The notes under the pieces were generated by a model that saw nothing but the letters and a program-made list of their open reading frames with translations, was not told the origin of the DNA and ran no database searches. The position numbers were made by a program, and so were the translations under genes. Shown here in pieces: positions 51,116 through 59,190 of a stretch of 64,000 bases of DNA. Every line of letters begins with the position of its first letter. The first letter of the stretch is position 1. This DNA is from Colivicinus sp022776215 (lineage in GTDB: Bacteria > Bacillota_I > Bacilli_A > Erysipelotrichales > Erysipelotrichaceae): assembly GCA_022776215.1 (NCBI GenBank), contig JALFIR010000017.1:7839-71838 (forward strand), in the 5' to 3' direction.

Positions 51116-51466
51116 ATGCCTAATAGTTCAATGTTACAAGTAAGAACAAATCCAATTGATAAAGAAAAAGCCAGTGCTATTTTAGAATCACTTGGTACTA
51201 ACTTATCAACTGTTGTTAATATGCTTATCAAACAAATAATAATTACTGAGAGTATTCCTTTTGAAATTAAGCTTAATAATTCTCCATATACAACTCAAGA
51301 AAGTATCGAGGAAACTAAAGCTACTATGGCTTTTGAAAGTATGCATCTATCTAATGTATGGGTTGATCAATTAAAAGAATATGCTTTGGGAAACATCTCA
51401 GGAGATGAACTACGTAAAAAAGTAATAGATACTATCTCTGATTCTGATATTAAGAAAGATTTATAA
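51116..51466 (+). CDS. Hybrid antitoxin: RelB/DinJ ribbon-helix-helix plus Fic-inhibitory (VbhA-like) segment
   Basis: A 116-residue protein. Residues 6-50 (LQVRTNPIDKEKASAILESLG and following) match the RelB/DinJ DNA-binding and dimerisation part. Residues 66-104 instead resemble VbhA-type Fic antitoxins: a near-match to the (S/T)xxxE(G/N) inhibitory motif as TMAFES (70-75), then LKEYALGNISGDELRKKVI. AAGGAGG precedes the ATG, and the Fic toxin gene starts 1 nt after its stop. It should both repress the operon and block the Fic active site. Confidence 0.75.
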   Translation: MPNSSMLQVRTNPIDKEKASAILESLGTNLSTVVNMLIKQIIITESIPFEIKLNNSPYTTQESIEETKATMAFESMHLSNVWVDQLKEYALGNISGDELRKKVIDTISDSDIKKDL

Positions 51467-51467
51467 T

Positions 51468-52046
51468 ATGGCTGATTCGATTTATTGTTACAAAAATACA
51501 AGCATTCTCAAAAACAAATTCAATATTATTAATCCAGAAAAATTAAATCAGGTAGAAAGGGAATTGACTTCAATTAGAGTCTATGATCTTATCCGTAAGC
51601 CTATAAAAGGCAATTTTGATTTTAAACATCTTTGTGCAATTCATTTCTATATTTTCCAAGATATATATGAATGGGCTGGGGTTCCTAGAAAAACAAATAT
51701 CGCAAAAGCTAATATGTTTTGTAATGTGATGTTTTTATACGAACAAGCTGAAGAGGTCTTTGGTGCAATTAAAGATGATAATTATTTAAGAGGACTTCCT
51801 TATGATGAATTTGTAAAAAGATTAGTGTTCCACTTTTCCAACATAAATGCTTTGCATCCTTTTAGAGAAGGCAACGGAAGAAGTCAACGTGAATTCATTA
51901 GAGAATTAGCTCTTTATAATGATTATGTAATTAATTTCTCTTTGGCTAGCGAAGAAGAAATGCTTAATGCTAGTATAGATTCATTTTTGTGTAAATACGA
52001 AAAAATGGAAGTTTTATTCAAAAAGTGTTTAAGGCCTATTAAATAG
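51468..52046 (+). CDS. Fic/Doc family toxin (class I)
   Basis: A 192-residue compact Fic protein with active site HPFREGNGRSQREF and the upstream block IYEWAGVPRKTNIAKA. It lacks an internal inhibitory helix, in line with control by the separate antitoxin encoded directly upstream. Likely activity is AMPylation of a host protein, as for VbhT/FicT-type toxins. Confidence 0.87.
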   Translation: MADSIYCYKNTSILKNKFNIINPEKLNQVERELTSIRVYDLIRKPIKGNFDFKHLCAIHFYIFQDIYEWAGVPRKTNIAKANMFCNVMFLYEQAEEVFGAIKDDNYLRGLPYDEFVKRLVFHFSNINALHPFREGNGRSQREFIRELALYNDYVINFSLASEEEMLNASIDSFLCKYEKMEVLFKKCLRPIK

Positions 52047-52102
52047 TCAATTATTTTGTTCCAATAGTTAATGACTGTAGCTGAAAGAATAAAGCCTTTA
52101 AT

Positions 52103-52132
52103 TTGTGCAAATATTAGCTTGTTTGTTATAAT
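52103..52132 (+). promoter_or_regulatory. Promoter of the tail-anchored protein gene
   Basis: TTGTGC (52103-52108), 18-bp spacer, and an extended -10 TGTTATAAT (52124-52132). The in-frame ATG at 52136 is too close to be transcribed as a start; translation should begin at 52163 after CGGAGG. Confidence 0.6.
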
Positions 52133-52162
52133 TAAATGGCGAATATATTCGGAGGTTTTATT

Positions 52163-53710
52163 ATGGCTAGACTTACACGTACACAGAAATTTGCAGCTTT
52201 AAGAGAGGAGTTGGCAAATAGCTGTGAACAAACAACTGTTAATAATGACTTAAATAAATATCAAGATAAATTAAATTCTTTACAAAGTGCTTCCGAGAAT
52301 GTAGAGAAGAAGGAAGAGTATGATATTAAGGTTGAACCACTTCCTACGTTTAATGAAGTGAAGGAAGAAGTTAAGGAAGAAGAAAAGAAGGTGGAGAATG
52401 ATTTCTTTGCGGACTTTAACTTGGATAGTATTAATGAGGCTATTGATAAAATTGTTAAGCAGAATGTAGAGATTATTGATAATAGCGATAATAATGATAA
52501 TAAGGTAGAGGAAAAAGAGCCTGTAGTTGAAGAAGTAAAACCTGTTGAAGTAGAAAATACTAATAGTTTGATTGATCAAACATTAGATGAGTTAACTGAA
52601 GTTATTGGAGAGATTGAGGAAAAGGTTGAGCCTGAGGTTGAGGTTGAACTTGTTACTGAGGAAGAACCAATTGTCGTTCCTGAAAGAATTGAAGAACCTT
52701 ATAACTATATTGAACAAGATTATGCAGATATTGCAGAACTATTAAAGAAAGAGGTTCTTGAACTTAATGGTCCTGTAGAACCAGTAAAGGAAGAAGAGGA
52801 AGTAATTATTGAACCTGAGCTTAAAGAGCTTACTAATCTTGATACATTGATTGATGGACTTGTTGTTGAAGAAGAAATCGCATTACCTAATTTGGATATT
52901 CCTGAGGTAAATGAAATTGTTGAGGAAGAACCAAGTGTTGAGTCTGAGATTGTATTACCTGATTTAGATATTCCTGAGGTTGATGAATTGATTGAGAAAC
53001 CAAGTGTTGAAGAGGTTCCTGAATTAGTTAAACAACCAATAGCAAGTGAAAATGTCGCACTTCCTGAGGTTGATGCTCCAAAGATTGATGAACCAGTTGT
53101 TGAAGAACCAAGTGTTGATCCTAGTGATGTAGATGTTAATAGCTTGTTGGATAAGACTTTGGAAGAGGTTGCTGATTATAATACACAGGCTGGTCGTTTG
53201 ACTGTTGATGAGAATCTTAATAGTTTAATTGAAGATGTTAGACACGGCGGCTTTAATGATGATGAAGAGGATGACGATTTCTCTAATACTGTAACTTTAG
53301 AGATTGATAAGGTTTTAAGTGAGATTAATTTGGAGCCTGTTACTGGTCCTACAGTTAGTTTGGATGAGGTTTTAGATAATACTGTTGAAGTTGATCCGAT
53401 TGATGCAAAGCGTGAAAAGGCTGCTGAGAAGTTGGCCGATACATTAACGCATCCAGTTTTGACTAAGACTTTAGAGGAGAGTCCTGTTGAGATTAAGACA
53501 CTTGATGAGACTTTTACTAAGGATTTAAGCACTACTGCTACATTGTCTTTTAAGAAGAATGAGATTGCTGAAGATGATGATGATTATTACTATGATGATG
53601 ATAAGCCTAATAAGGTTTTGAATGTTGTGTTGATTGTTCTTCTAGTAATTTTCTTGATTATTGTTGGTGTTATTGTTTATTTCTTGTTGTTGGCAAAGGG
53701 TATTCTATAG
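52163..53710 (+). CDS. Acidic, repeat-containing, tail-anchored membrane protein of unknown function
   Basis: A 515-residue protein that I do not recognise. It starts MARLTRTQKFAALREELAN, then becomes very rich in Glu, Val and Pro with loose repeats (such as LPNLDIPEV and LPDLDIPEV). One hydrophobic segment lies at the extreme C-terminus (about residues 487-512) after an Asp/Tyr cluster, so most of the protein is cytosolic and tail-anchored. Residues 191-211 (AELLKKEVLELNG and eight more) are almost identical to a segment of the glycogen synthase N-terminal extension. The gene lies directly before cmk and der. A structural or scaffolding role is inference. Confidence 0.75.
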   Translation: MARLTRTQKFAALREELANSCEQTTVNNDLNKYQDKLNSLQSASENVEKKEEYDIKVEPLPTFNEVKEEVKEEEKKVENDFFADFNLDSINEAIDKIVKQNVEIIDNSDNNDNKVEEKEPVVEEVKPVEVENTNSLIDQTLDELTEVIGEIEEKVEPEVEVELVTEEEPIVVPERIEEPYNYIEQDYADIAELLKKEVLELNGPVEPVKEEEEVIIEPELKELTNLDTLIDGLVVEEEIALPNLDIPEVNEIVEEEPSVESEIVLPDLDIPEVDELIEKPSVEEVPELVKQPIASENVALPEVDAPKIDEPVVEEPSVDPSDVDVNSLLDKTLEEVADYNTQAGRLTVDENLNSLIEDVRHGGFNDDEEDDDFSNTVTLEIDKVLSEINLEPVTGPTVSLDEVLDNTVEVDPIDAKREKAAEKLADTLTHPVLTKTLEESPVEIKTLDETFTKDLSTTATLSFKKNEIAEDDDDYYYDDDKPNKVLNVVLIVLLVIFLIIVGVIVYFLLLAKGIL

Positions 53711-53713
53711 AGT

Positions 53714-54370
53714 ATGAAAATTAATATAGCGATTGATGGCCCAAGTGGTGCTGGTAAGAGTACTATTGCGGACTTGGTGGCAGAGAAGCTTTCTTATGTT
53801 CATTTGGATACTGGGGCTATGTATCGTTCTGTAGCTTACGCAGTTTTGAAGAATGGTTTGTCTTTTGATGATGAAAAGAATGTTTCTTCTTTGGTTCAAA
53901 ATGATTTTGATCTAAAGATGGATGGCAAGTCTGTTGTCTTAAATGGTGAAGATATTACTGATAAGATAAGAACTAATGAGATTTCGATGGCTGCTAGTAA
54001 TGTTTCTAAGTTAAGTGGCGTCAGAAGTGCTTTGGTAGCTGCTCAAAGAAGGATTGCGGCTAGTAAGGGTTATATCTTAGATGGAAGAGATATTTGTGAT
54101 GTTGTGTTGCCTGATGCTGAGGTTAAGGTTTTTTTGACTGCTAGTGCTGAAGATAGAGCAAGAAGAAGGCTTGAGCAAAATAAAGAAAAGGGTATTATTG
54201 ATGATTATGACAAGATCTTAGAAGAGATTAAGAAAAGGGATTACCAAGATAGTCATCGTGCTTTTTCTCCACTTAAGGCAAGTGATGATGCGACAATTAT
54301 TGATTCTTCTGATAAGAGTGTTGATGAAGTTGTGAATATGATTTTAGATCTTGTCTATAAGAAGATCTAG
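53714..54370 (+). CDS. cmk: Cytidylate kinase
   Basis: A 218-residue CMP/dCMP kinase. P-loop IAIDGPSGAGKST, the CMP-site segment VHLDTGAMYRSVA and GRDICDVVLPDAEVKVFLTA are intact. It converts CMP to CDP. The start is 3 nt after the previous stop and der follows after 15 nt; cmk and der are neighbours in many Firmicutes. Confidence 0.96.
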   Translation: MKINIAIDGPSGAGKSTIADLVAEKLSYVHLDTGAMYRSVAYAVLKNGLSFDDEKNVSSLVQNDFDLKMDGKSVVLNGEDITDKIRTNEISMAASNVSKLSGVRSALVAAQRRIAASKGYILDGRDICDVVLPDAEVKVFLTASAEDRARRRLEQNKEKGIIDDYDKILEEIKKRDYQDSHRAFSPLKASDDATIIDSSDKSVDEVVNMILDLVYKKI

Positions 54371-54385
54371 GAAAGGGGCAAGTTT

Positions 54386-55696
54386 ATGATAGATGGTACT
54401 ATTGCGATTGTTGGTAGGCCTAATGTTGGTAAGTCAACCGTTTTTAATCGTATGCTTGAGAAGAGACTTTCTATCGTTGAGGATACTCCGGGTGTTACAA
54501 GAGATAGAATTTATGGCGATTGTCTATGGTTGAATAAGACTTTTAGATTAATTGATACAGGTGGCATTGAGTTACGTGATGTTCCTTTTCAAAAGGAGAT
54601 TCAGGCTCAGGTTGATATTGCGATTGATGAGGCTGATGTTATTATCTTTTTGGTTAGTGGTAAAGAGGGTTTAACTAATGATGATACATTTATTGCTAAA
54701 CAATTGCGTAAGAGTAAGAAACCAATTCTTTTGGGTGTTAATAAGATAGATGATTTTGATAAGATTGATAATATCTATGAATTCTATAATCTAGGATTAG
54801 GCGATCCTATTCCTGTGAGTGGTTCTCATGGTATTGGTATTGGAGATTTGTTGGATAAGGCAACTACTTTGATGCCTGAGAAACAAAAGGATGATTATGA
54901 TGGCATGATTAAGTTTGCCATTATTGGCAGACCCAATGTTGGTAAGTCTAGTTTAACTAATGCGTTTTTGAATTCAGAGAGAGTAATTGTTTCTGATATT
55001 GAAGGAACAACTAGAGATGCAATTGATACGGTCTTTAATGCGAATGATAAGTCTTATGTTGTTATTGATACGGCAGGTATTCGTAAAAGAGGTAAGATTT
55101 ATGAGAATGTCGAGAAGTATTCTATTCTAAGGGCTAAGGCGGCTATTGATAGAGCTGATGTAGTGTTAGTGGTTATTGATGGTGGTGTTGGTATTATTGA
55201 ACAGGATAAGCATGTTGCAGGTTTGGCTCATGAGGCTAATAAGGGTGTTATTCTTGTTTATAACAAGTGGGATCTTGTTGATAAGGATGAGAAGACGATG
55301 GCTAATATTACCAAGGAAATTAGAGAGCAGTTTGCTTATTTGGATTATGCACCGATTGCGTTTGTTAGTGCTAAAGAAAATAAGCGTGTTAATACTTTAC
55401 TTCCTTTGATTGATCAAGTATATCAAAATGTTAATTTAAGAATTAAGACTAATGTCTTGAATGAGGTTATTATGGATGCGCAATTAGCTAATCCTGCTAA
55501 GCCTCATAATGGCCGTTTGTTTAAGATTTATTATGCTTCACAAGTGTCTGTGGCACCTTGTGTTATTGTATTGTTTGTCAATGATGTGGAACTTTTCCAC
55601 TTCTCATATAAGCGTTATTTGGAGAATAAACTAAGAGAAGCTTTTGGTTTTGAGGGTGTTCCTATAACGATTGTTGCACGTAAAAAAGAGTCTTAA
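54386..55696 (+). CDS. der: Ribosome assembly GTPase Der (EngA)
   Basis: A 436-residue protein with two tandem GTPase domains and a C-terminal KH-like domain, needed for 50S subunit assembly. G1 motifs GRPNVGKST (near residue 9) and GRPNVGKSS (near 182), G3 DTGGI and DTAGI, G4 NKID and NKWD. GGAAAGGGG precedes the ATG. Overlaps the first chromate transporter gene at its stop. Confidence 0.97.
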   Translation: MIDGTIAIVGRPNVGKSTVFNRMLEKRLSIVEDTPGVTRDRIYGDCLWLNKTFRLIDTGGIELRDVPFQKEIQAQVDIAIDEADVIIFLVSGKEGLTNDDTFIAKQLRKSKKPILLGVNKIDDFDKIDNIYEFYNLGLGDPIPVSGSHGIGIGDLLDKATTLMPEKQKDDYDGMIKFAIIGRPNVGKSSLTNAFLNSERVIVSDIEGTTRDAIDTVFNANDKSYVVIDTAGIRKRGKIYENVEKYSILRAKAAIDRADVVLVVIDGGVGIIEQDKHVAGLAHEANKGVILVYNKWDLVDKDEKTMANITKEIREQFAYLDYAPIAFVSAKENKRVNTLLPLIDQVYQNVNLRIKTNVLNEVIMDAQLANPAKPHNGRLFKIYYASQVSVAPCVIVLFVNDVELFHFSYKRYLENKLREAFGFEGVPITIVARKKES

Positions 55697-56232
55697 TGTT
55701 AGAATTATTTATTGTATTTTTCAAGATTGGTCTTTTTACTTTTGGTGGTGGTTTAGCTATGATTTCAATAGTAGAGGATCAATGTGTAAATAAGTATAAG
55801 TGGCTTACTAGTAAGGAAATGGATGAACTTGTTATTGTGGCTGAGTCTACTCCAGGTCCTATTGCGATTAATTGTGCTACTTATACTGGTTATAAGACTA
55901 AGGGCTTACTGGGGGCAATAGTAGCTACAACGGCTATTTCCTTGCCTTCTTTTTTAATTATTTATTTTATTTCTACTGTTTTGGATAATTTTTTAGAAAT
56001 TAAACTAATCTCATATGCCTTTATGGGCATAAAAATAGCTGTGTCTTATTTGATTCTTGACGTTGGTATTAAGATGGCTCTTAAGTTGGATAAGTCTTAT
56101 TTTAAGTATCTTGTGGTGTTAATTTCTTTTTTAACCTTATTTATTATTAATGTAAAGAGTTTGTCTGTTTCTTCAGTATTAATAATCTTGTTTGGTACTT
56201 TGGTTAACCTGTTATATGAGGTGAAGAAATGA
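55696..56232 (+). CDS. Chromate transporter family, first half-size subunit
   Basis: A 178-residue CHR-domain membrane protein. FKIGLFTFGGGLAMISIVEDQ and ESTPGPIAINCATYTGY are the family signature. Half-size CHR proteins occur as adjacent pairs that work together with opposite topology. The physiological substrate in anaerobes is uncertain and may not be chromate. It overlaps the second half gene by 4 nt. Confidence 0.87.
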   Translation: MLELFIVFFKIGLFTFGGGLAMISIVEDQCVNKYKWLTSKEMDELVIVAESTPGPIAINCATYTGYKTKGLLGAIVATTAISLPSFLIIYFISTVLDNFLEIKLISYAFMGIKIAVSYLILDVGIKMALKLDKSYFKYLVVLISFLTLFIINVKSLSVSSVLIILFGTLVNLLYEVKK

Positions 56233-56777
56233 TTTACTTAAGATTGTTTATTGAGTTTCTTAAAGTTGGTTTCTTTTCTTTTGGAGGAGGCTATGGTGCG
56301 GTAGCTATTATTAGAGATGTGGTTATTTCTAATAATTGGCTAACCGATGATGGTTTGGCTTATATGATAGCTTTATCAGAGTCTACCCCTGGTCCTATTA
56401 TGGTTAATTTAGCTACTTATGTTGGCAGTGTTAATGGTGGCTTATTGGGTGCTTTAGTAGCTACAATCGGTGTTATTTTTCCCGCATTCATAATTATTAT
56501 TCTAGTGGTCAAAGTACTTAGTTCTATTATGAATAATAAGTATTTTAAATATATTATGGATGGGGCGATATTGGCGGTAATTGGTATTATTTTGGCTACT
56601 GGTTTGTTTATGTTGATGGAGAATAATAGCATGATAGAGATTGTTATTTCCATTATCTTATTATTCACTTTATTGGTTGTTAAAGTTAAGAAAATAAAAT
56701 TAAACCCAATAATGTTTATTTGTTATTCGGCTATGATTGGAGTTATAGTTAATATAGTTATACAAAGGGTGTTGTGA
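56229..56777 (+). CDS. Chromate transporter family, second half-size subunit
   Basis: A 182-residue CHR-domain protein, FLKVGFFSFGGGYGAVAIIRD and SESTPGPIMVNLATYVG, paired with the preceding gene. It overlaps the sortase gene by 4 nt, so the order der, chr, chr, srtB forms one transcription unit. Confidence 0.87.
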   Translation: MIYLRLFIEFLKVGFFSFGGGYGAVAIIRDVVISNNWLTDDGLAYMIALSESTPGPIMVNLATYVGSVNGGLLGALVATIGVIFPAFIIIILVVKVLSSIMNNKYFKYIMDGAILAVIGIILATGLFMLMENNSMIEIVISIILLFTLLVVKVKKIKLNPIMFICYSAMIGVIVNIVIQRVL

Positions 56778-57586
56778 TGAAAAAGAAGAATAATAGTTTA
56801 ATTTATGTAGCTATAGTAGTATTATCAATCTTATTGGTTTTTGGTATTGTGATTTTGGTGTTTGATCCTTTTTCTTTCTTTGCGAAAGAGGAAAATGAAG
56901 TAGTTGAAAACAACAATAATAAGGTTACTGAAGTAGTAGATAAAAAAGAAAAAGCTTTAGTTAATACATTATGGGAGACTAATAGAATTAAGTCAGATGA
57001 TTATGTGGGTACTATTACTTTTGAGTCTGGTTTAATTGATCTTCCTTTTGTACAAGGCAGTGACAACAATACTTATTACCGTACTGATTGGGAGACCATG
57101 AAATATGATGAGGAGGGTTCAATTTTTTTGGATTCTTCTAATACTTTAGATGATCAAAATTTAATAATTATTGGACACTATGTTTATGCAAGTTATGATG
57201 CCAGTGGTACTCATAAGTTTACTCCTTTGGCTAAGCTTGTTGATAAAGATAATTATGAGGCTAATAAGTACGTTAAGTTGTACTTTAAGGATGAAGTTAG
57301 AAGATATGAGATTGCTTATGTTTATTATTGTGAGTTAATTGAGGATGAATATGAGGGTGAGAAGTTTTATTATACTAATGATGGTTTTGAATTCTATTAT
57401 CCAAATTATACAGAGGAACAATTTGATAAATATATTGATACTGTAAAGAAGAACGCTTTCTATGATACAGGTGTTAGTGTTGATTATAATGATAAGCTTT
57501 TAACACTTCAAACTTGTGTTGAAAACCATAGTGAATTAAGAGAAATTGTGCTATTAAAAGAAGTAAGTAGAACTTCATATAATTAA
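56774..57586 (+). CDS. srtB: Class B sortase
   Basis: A 270-residue sortase with an N-terminal membrane anchor (about residues 8-30). Catalytic His in LIIIGHYVYAS, catalytic Cys in LLTLQTCVEN and an Arg shortly after (SELREIVLL) form the transpeptidase site. The spacing and the VYYCELIEDE insert fit class B. It attaches a surface protein to the cell wall; no substrate with a sorting signal is visible in the window. Confidence 0.85.
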   Translation: MMKKKNNSLIYVAIVVLSILLVFGIVILVFDPFSFFAKEENEVVENNNNKVTEVVDKKEKALVNTLWETNRIKSDDYVGTITFESGLIDLPFVQGSDNNTYYRTDWETMKYDEEGSIFLDSSNTLDDQNLIIIGHYVYASYDASGTHKFTPLAKLVDKDNYEANKYVKLYFKDEVRRYEIAYVYYCELIEDEYEGEKFYYTNDGFEFYYPNYTEEQFDKYIDTVKKNAFYDTGVSVDYNDKLLTLQTCVENHSELREIVLLKEVSRTSYN

Positions 57587-57621
57587 CATAAAAACTAGTA
57601 GGTTTCTACTAGTTTTTATGT
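57586..57621. terminator. Bidirectional terminator between sortase and radical SAM genes
   Basis: ACATAAAAACTAGTAG (57586-57601) and CTACTAGTTTTTATGT (57606-57621) are perfect 16-bp arms with a GTTT loop. Each strand ends in a U-rich run, serving both convergent genes. Confidence 0.85.
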
Positions 57622-58982
57622 CCTTCTTCAATCCAAAGCTTATCAGCAGTTGGTTTCCAATTAGATGCATAAGCAGTACATTTACTACATAGATGATTAA
57701 CATCTTCAGGAGATTCTAGGTCAGTAGATTTAGCTCCTGTTTCTTTTACTAGTTTAGGTAGTATATCAGGGTTTTCCAACATAGGACATGGTCTTAGATG
57801 ATTGTTATTAAATGGCTGTCCCTTACGATATGCTTTAAATAGGGGCTGTTTTAGACAGTCAATAAATGACATATCATGGATATTAGCTCCTGAGTAATGG
57901 ATGAATACGCATGGTTCTACATCACCTGCTGCGTTGATATGACAATAGATCTTTCCACCTGCAATACATCCTTGAGTAAATTCACCATCGTTTTGGAAGT
58001 CAATCGCAAAGATTTCCTTACCACCTTCTAGTCCTCTTATTTCTCTTACTTTATCTTTCATGTAAGCTCTTTGTTCTGGACTTAGTAATAATTCAGTGCT
58101 TGCATTGTTGCCTACTGGCATATAGTGGAAGTACCAGGCAAAGATACATCCTTTATCAATAATCATGTCTAGGAATTCATCACTTGTTACTACTTGGTAG
58201 TTTTTTGAAGTATAACAGATGCTTACGCCAAATGGAATCTTATTAGCTTTTAATAGATCCATAGCTTCCATAGCTTTTTGGAAGTGTCCGTTTCCTCTTC
58301 TTCCATCATTTGCATCCTCAAATCCTTCAATGGAAATTGATACCATGAAGTTACCAACTCTTAACATTTCATCACAAAATTCTTGATCAATTAATGTACC
58401 GTTAGTAAATGCGTGAAAGGCTACATCTCTATGTTTCTCGCATAGTTTTATTATGTCTTTTTTTCTAACCAATGGTTCACCACCTGTAAATAGACATGCA
58501 TGAGTGCCATAAGGTTTAGCCTCTGTTAACACTCTGTCCATGTCTTCAAAAGATAGATTTTGTTTATGGCCATATTCTGCTGCCCAACAGCCAGTACAGT
58601 GCATATTGCATGCACTAGTTGGATCCATTAGGATTAGCCATGGAATGTTGATGTCTAGTTTTTCAGCATTCTTTTGAGCTTCTTGATAGCCTCTAAAACC
58701 ACCTTCATAGGCTGCATTTAACAAGAAAGTTTTTAGATAGAAAGGGTCAGAATTTTTAATTACTCTATTTAAGTAGTGAGCCCACTTACCATCTTTATTC
58801 TTGGTTAAACTATGAAGCATTTCAAAAGATTCATCACTCCAAGTTCCTTTTAAAATAAATTCCATTTTAGAAAATAATGAATCGATTGAATCCATGACAT
58901 CATGGTCTTGTCCTTGTTTAATAACATTATCAAGGATAGACTCAAATGCTTTTCTCTCTATACTGTGTTGTAACTTATTCAT
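57609..58982 (-). CDS. Radical SAM protein with C-terminal cysteine-rich (SPASM-like) region
   Basis: A 457-residue radical SAM enzyme. The [4Fe-4S] motif is CNMHCTGC (near residue 125) with FTGGEPL after it. C-terminal cysteines in GGKIYCHINAAGDVEPCVF, LRPCPML and HLCSKCTAYA suggest auxiliary iron-sulfur clusters of SPASM type. Substrate unknown; no small peptide precursor gene is adjacent. I start at 58982 (MNKLQHSIERK), with AAGGA upstream, rather than at 59006. Divergent from glgA. Confidence 0.85.
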   Translation of the reverse strand: MNKLQHSIERKAFESILDNVIKQGQDHDVMDSIDSLFSKMEFILKGTWSDESFEMLHSLTKNKDGKWAHYLNRVIKNSDPFYLKTFLLNAAYEGGFRGYQEAQKNAEKLDINIPWLILMDPTSACNMHCTGCWAAEYGHKQNLSFEDMDRVLTEAKPYGTHACLFTGGEPLVRKKDIIKLCEKHRDVAFHAFTNGTLIDQEFCDEMLRVGNFMVSISIEGFEDANDGRRGNGHFQKAMEAMDLLKANKIPFGVSICYTSKNYQVVTSDEFLDMIIDKGCIFAWYFHYMPVGNNASTELLLSPEQRAYMKDKVREIRGLEGGKEIFAIDFQNDGEFTQGCIAGGKIYCHINAAGDVEPCVFIHYSGANIHDMSFIDCLKQPLFKAYRKGQPFNNNHLRPCPMLENPDILPKLVKETGAKSTDLESPEDVNHLCSKCTAYASNWKPTADKLWIEEGHKN

Positions 58983-59100
58983 AATAGTCACCATCCTTAA
59001 TGTCATTGTATTTTTAAAGTTAAAACTGGGTGTTAATGATTATTTTAGAATTGTCCAAAATTGAATGAATTATAAAAATTATATTAAAATTATGCAAAAG

Positions 59101-59138
59101 CCAATATATTGGTTACCCTTGAGTTTCTTTGATAAAAT
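59101..59138 (+). promoter_or_regulatory. glgA promoter overlapping a 12-bp palindrome
   Basis: TTGGTT (59109-59114), 18-bp spacer and extended -10 TGATAAAAT (59130-59138). The perfect palindrome CCAATATATTGG (59101-59112) overlaps the -35 and is a candidate operator. Confidence 0.5.
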
Positions 59139-59190
59139 ATATGTGTGCGTTTAATTATAAACAAACTAATTAACGATAAAGGGGAATAAT

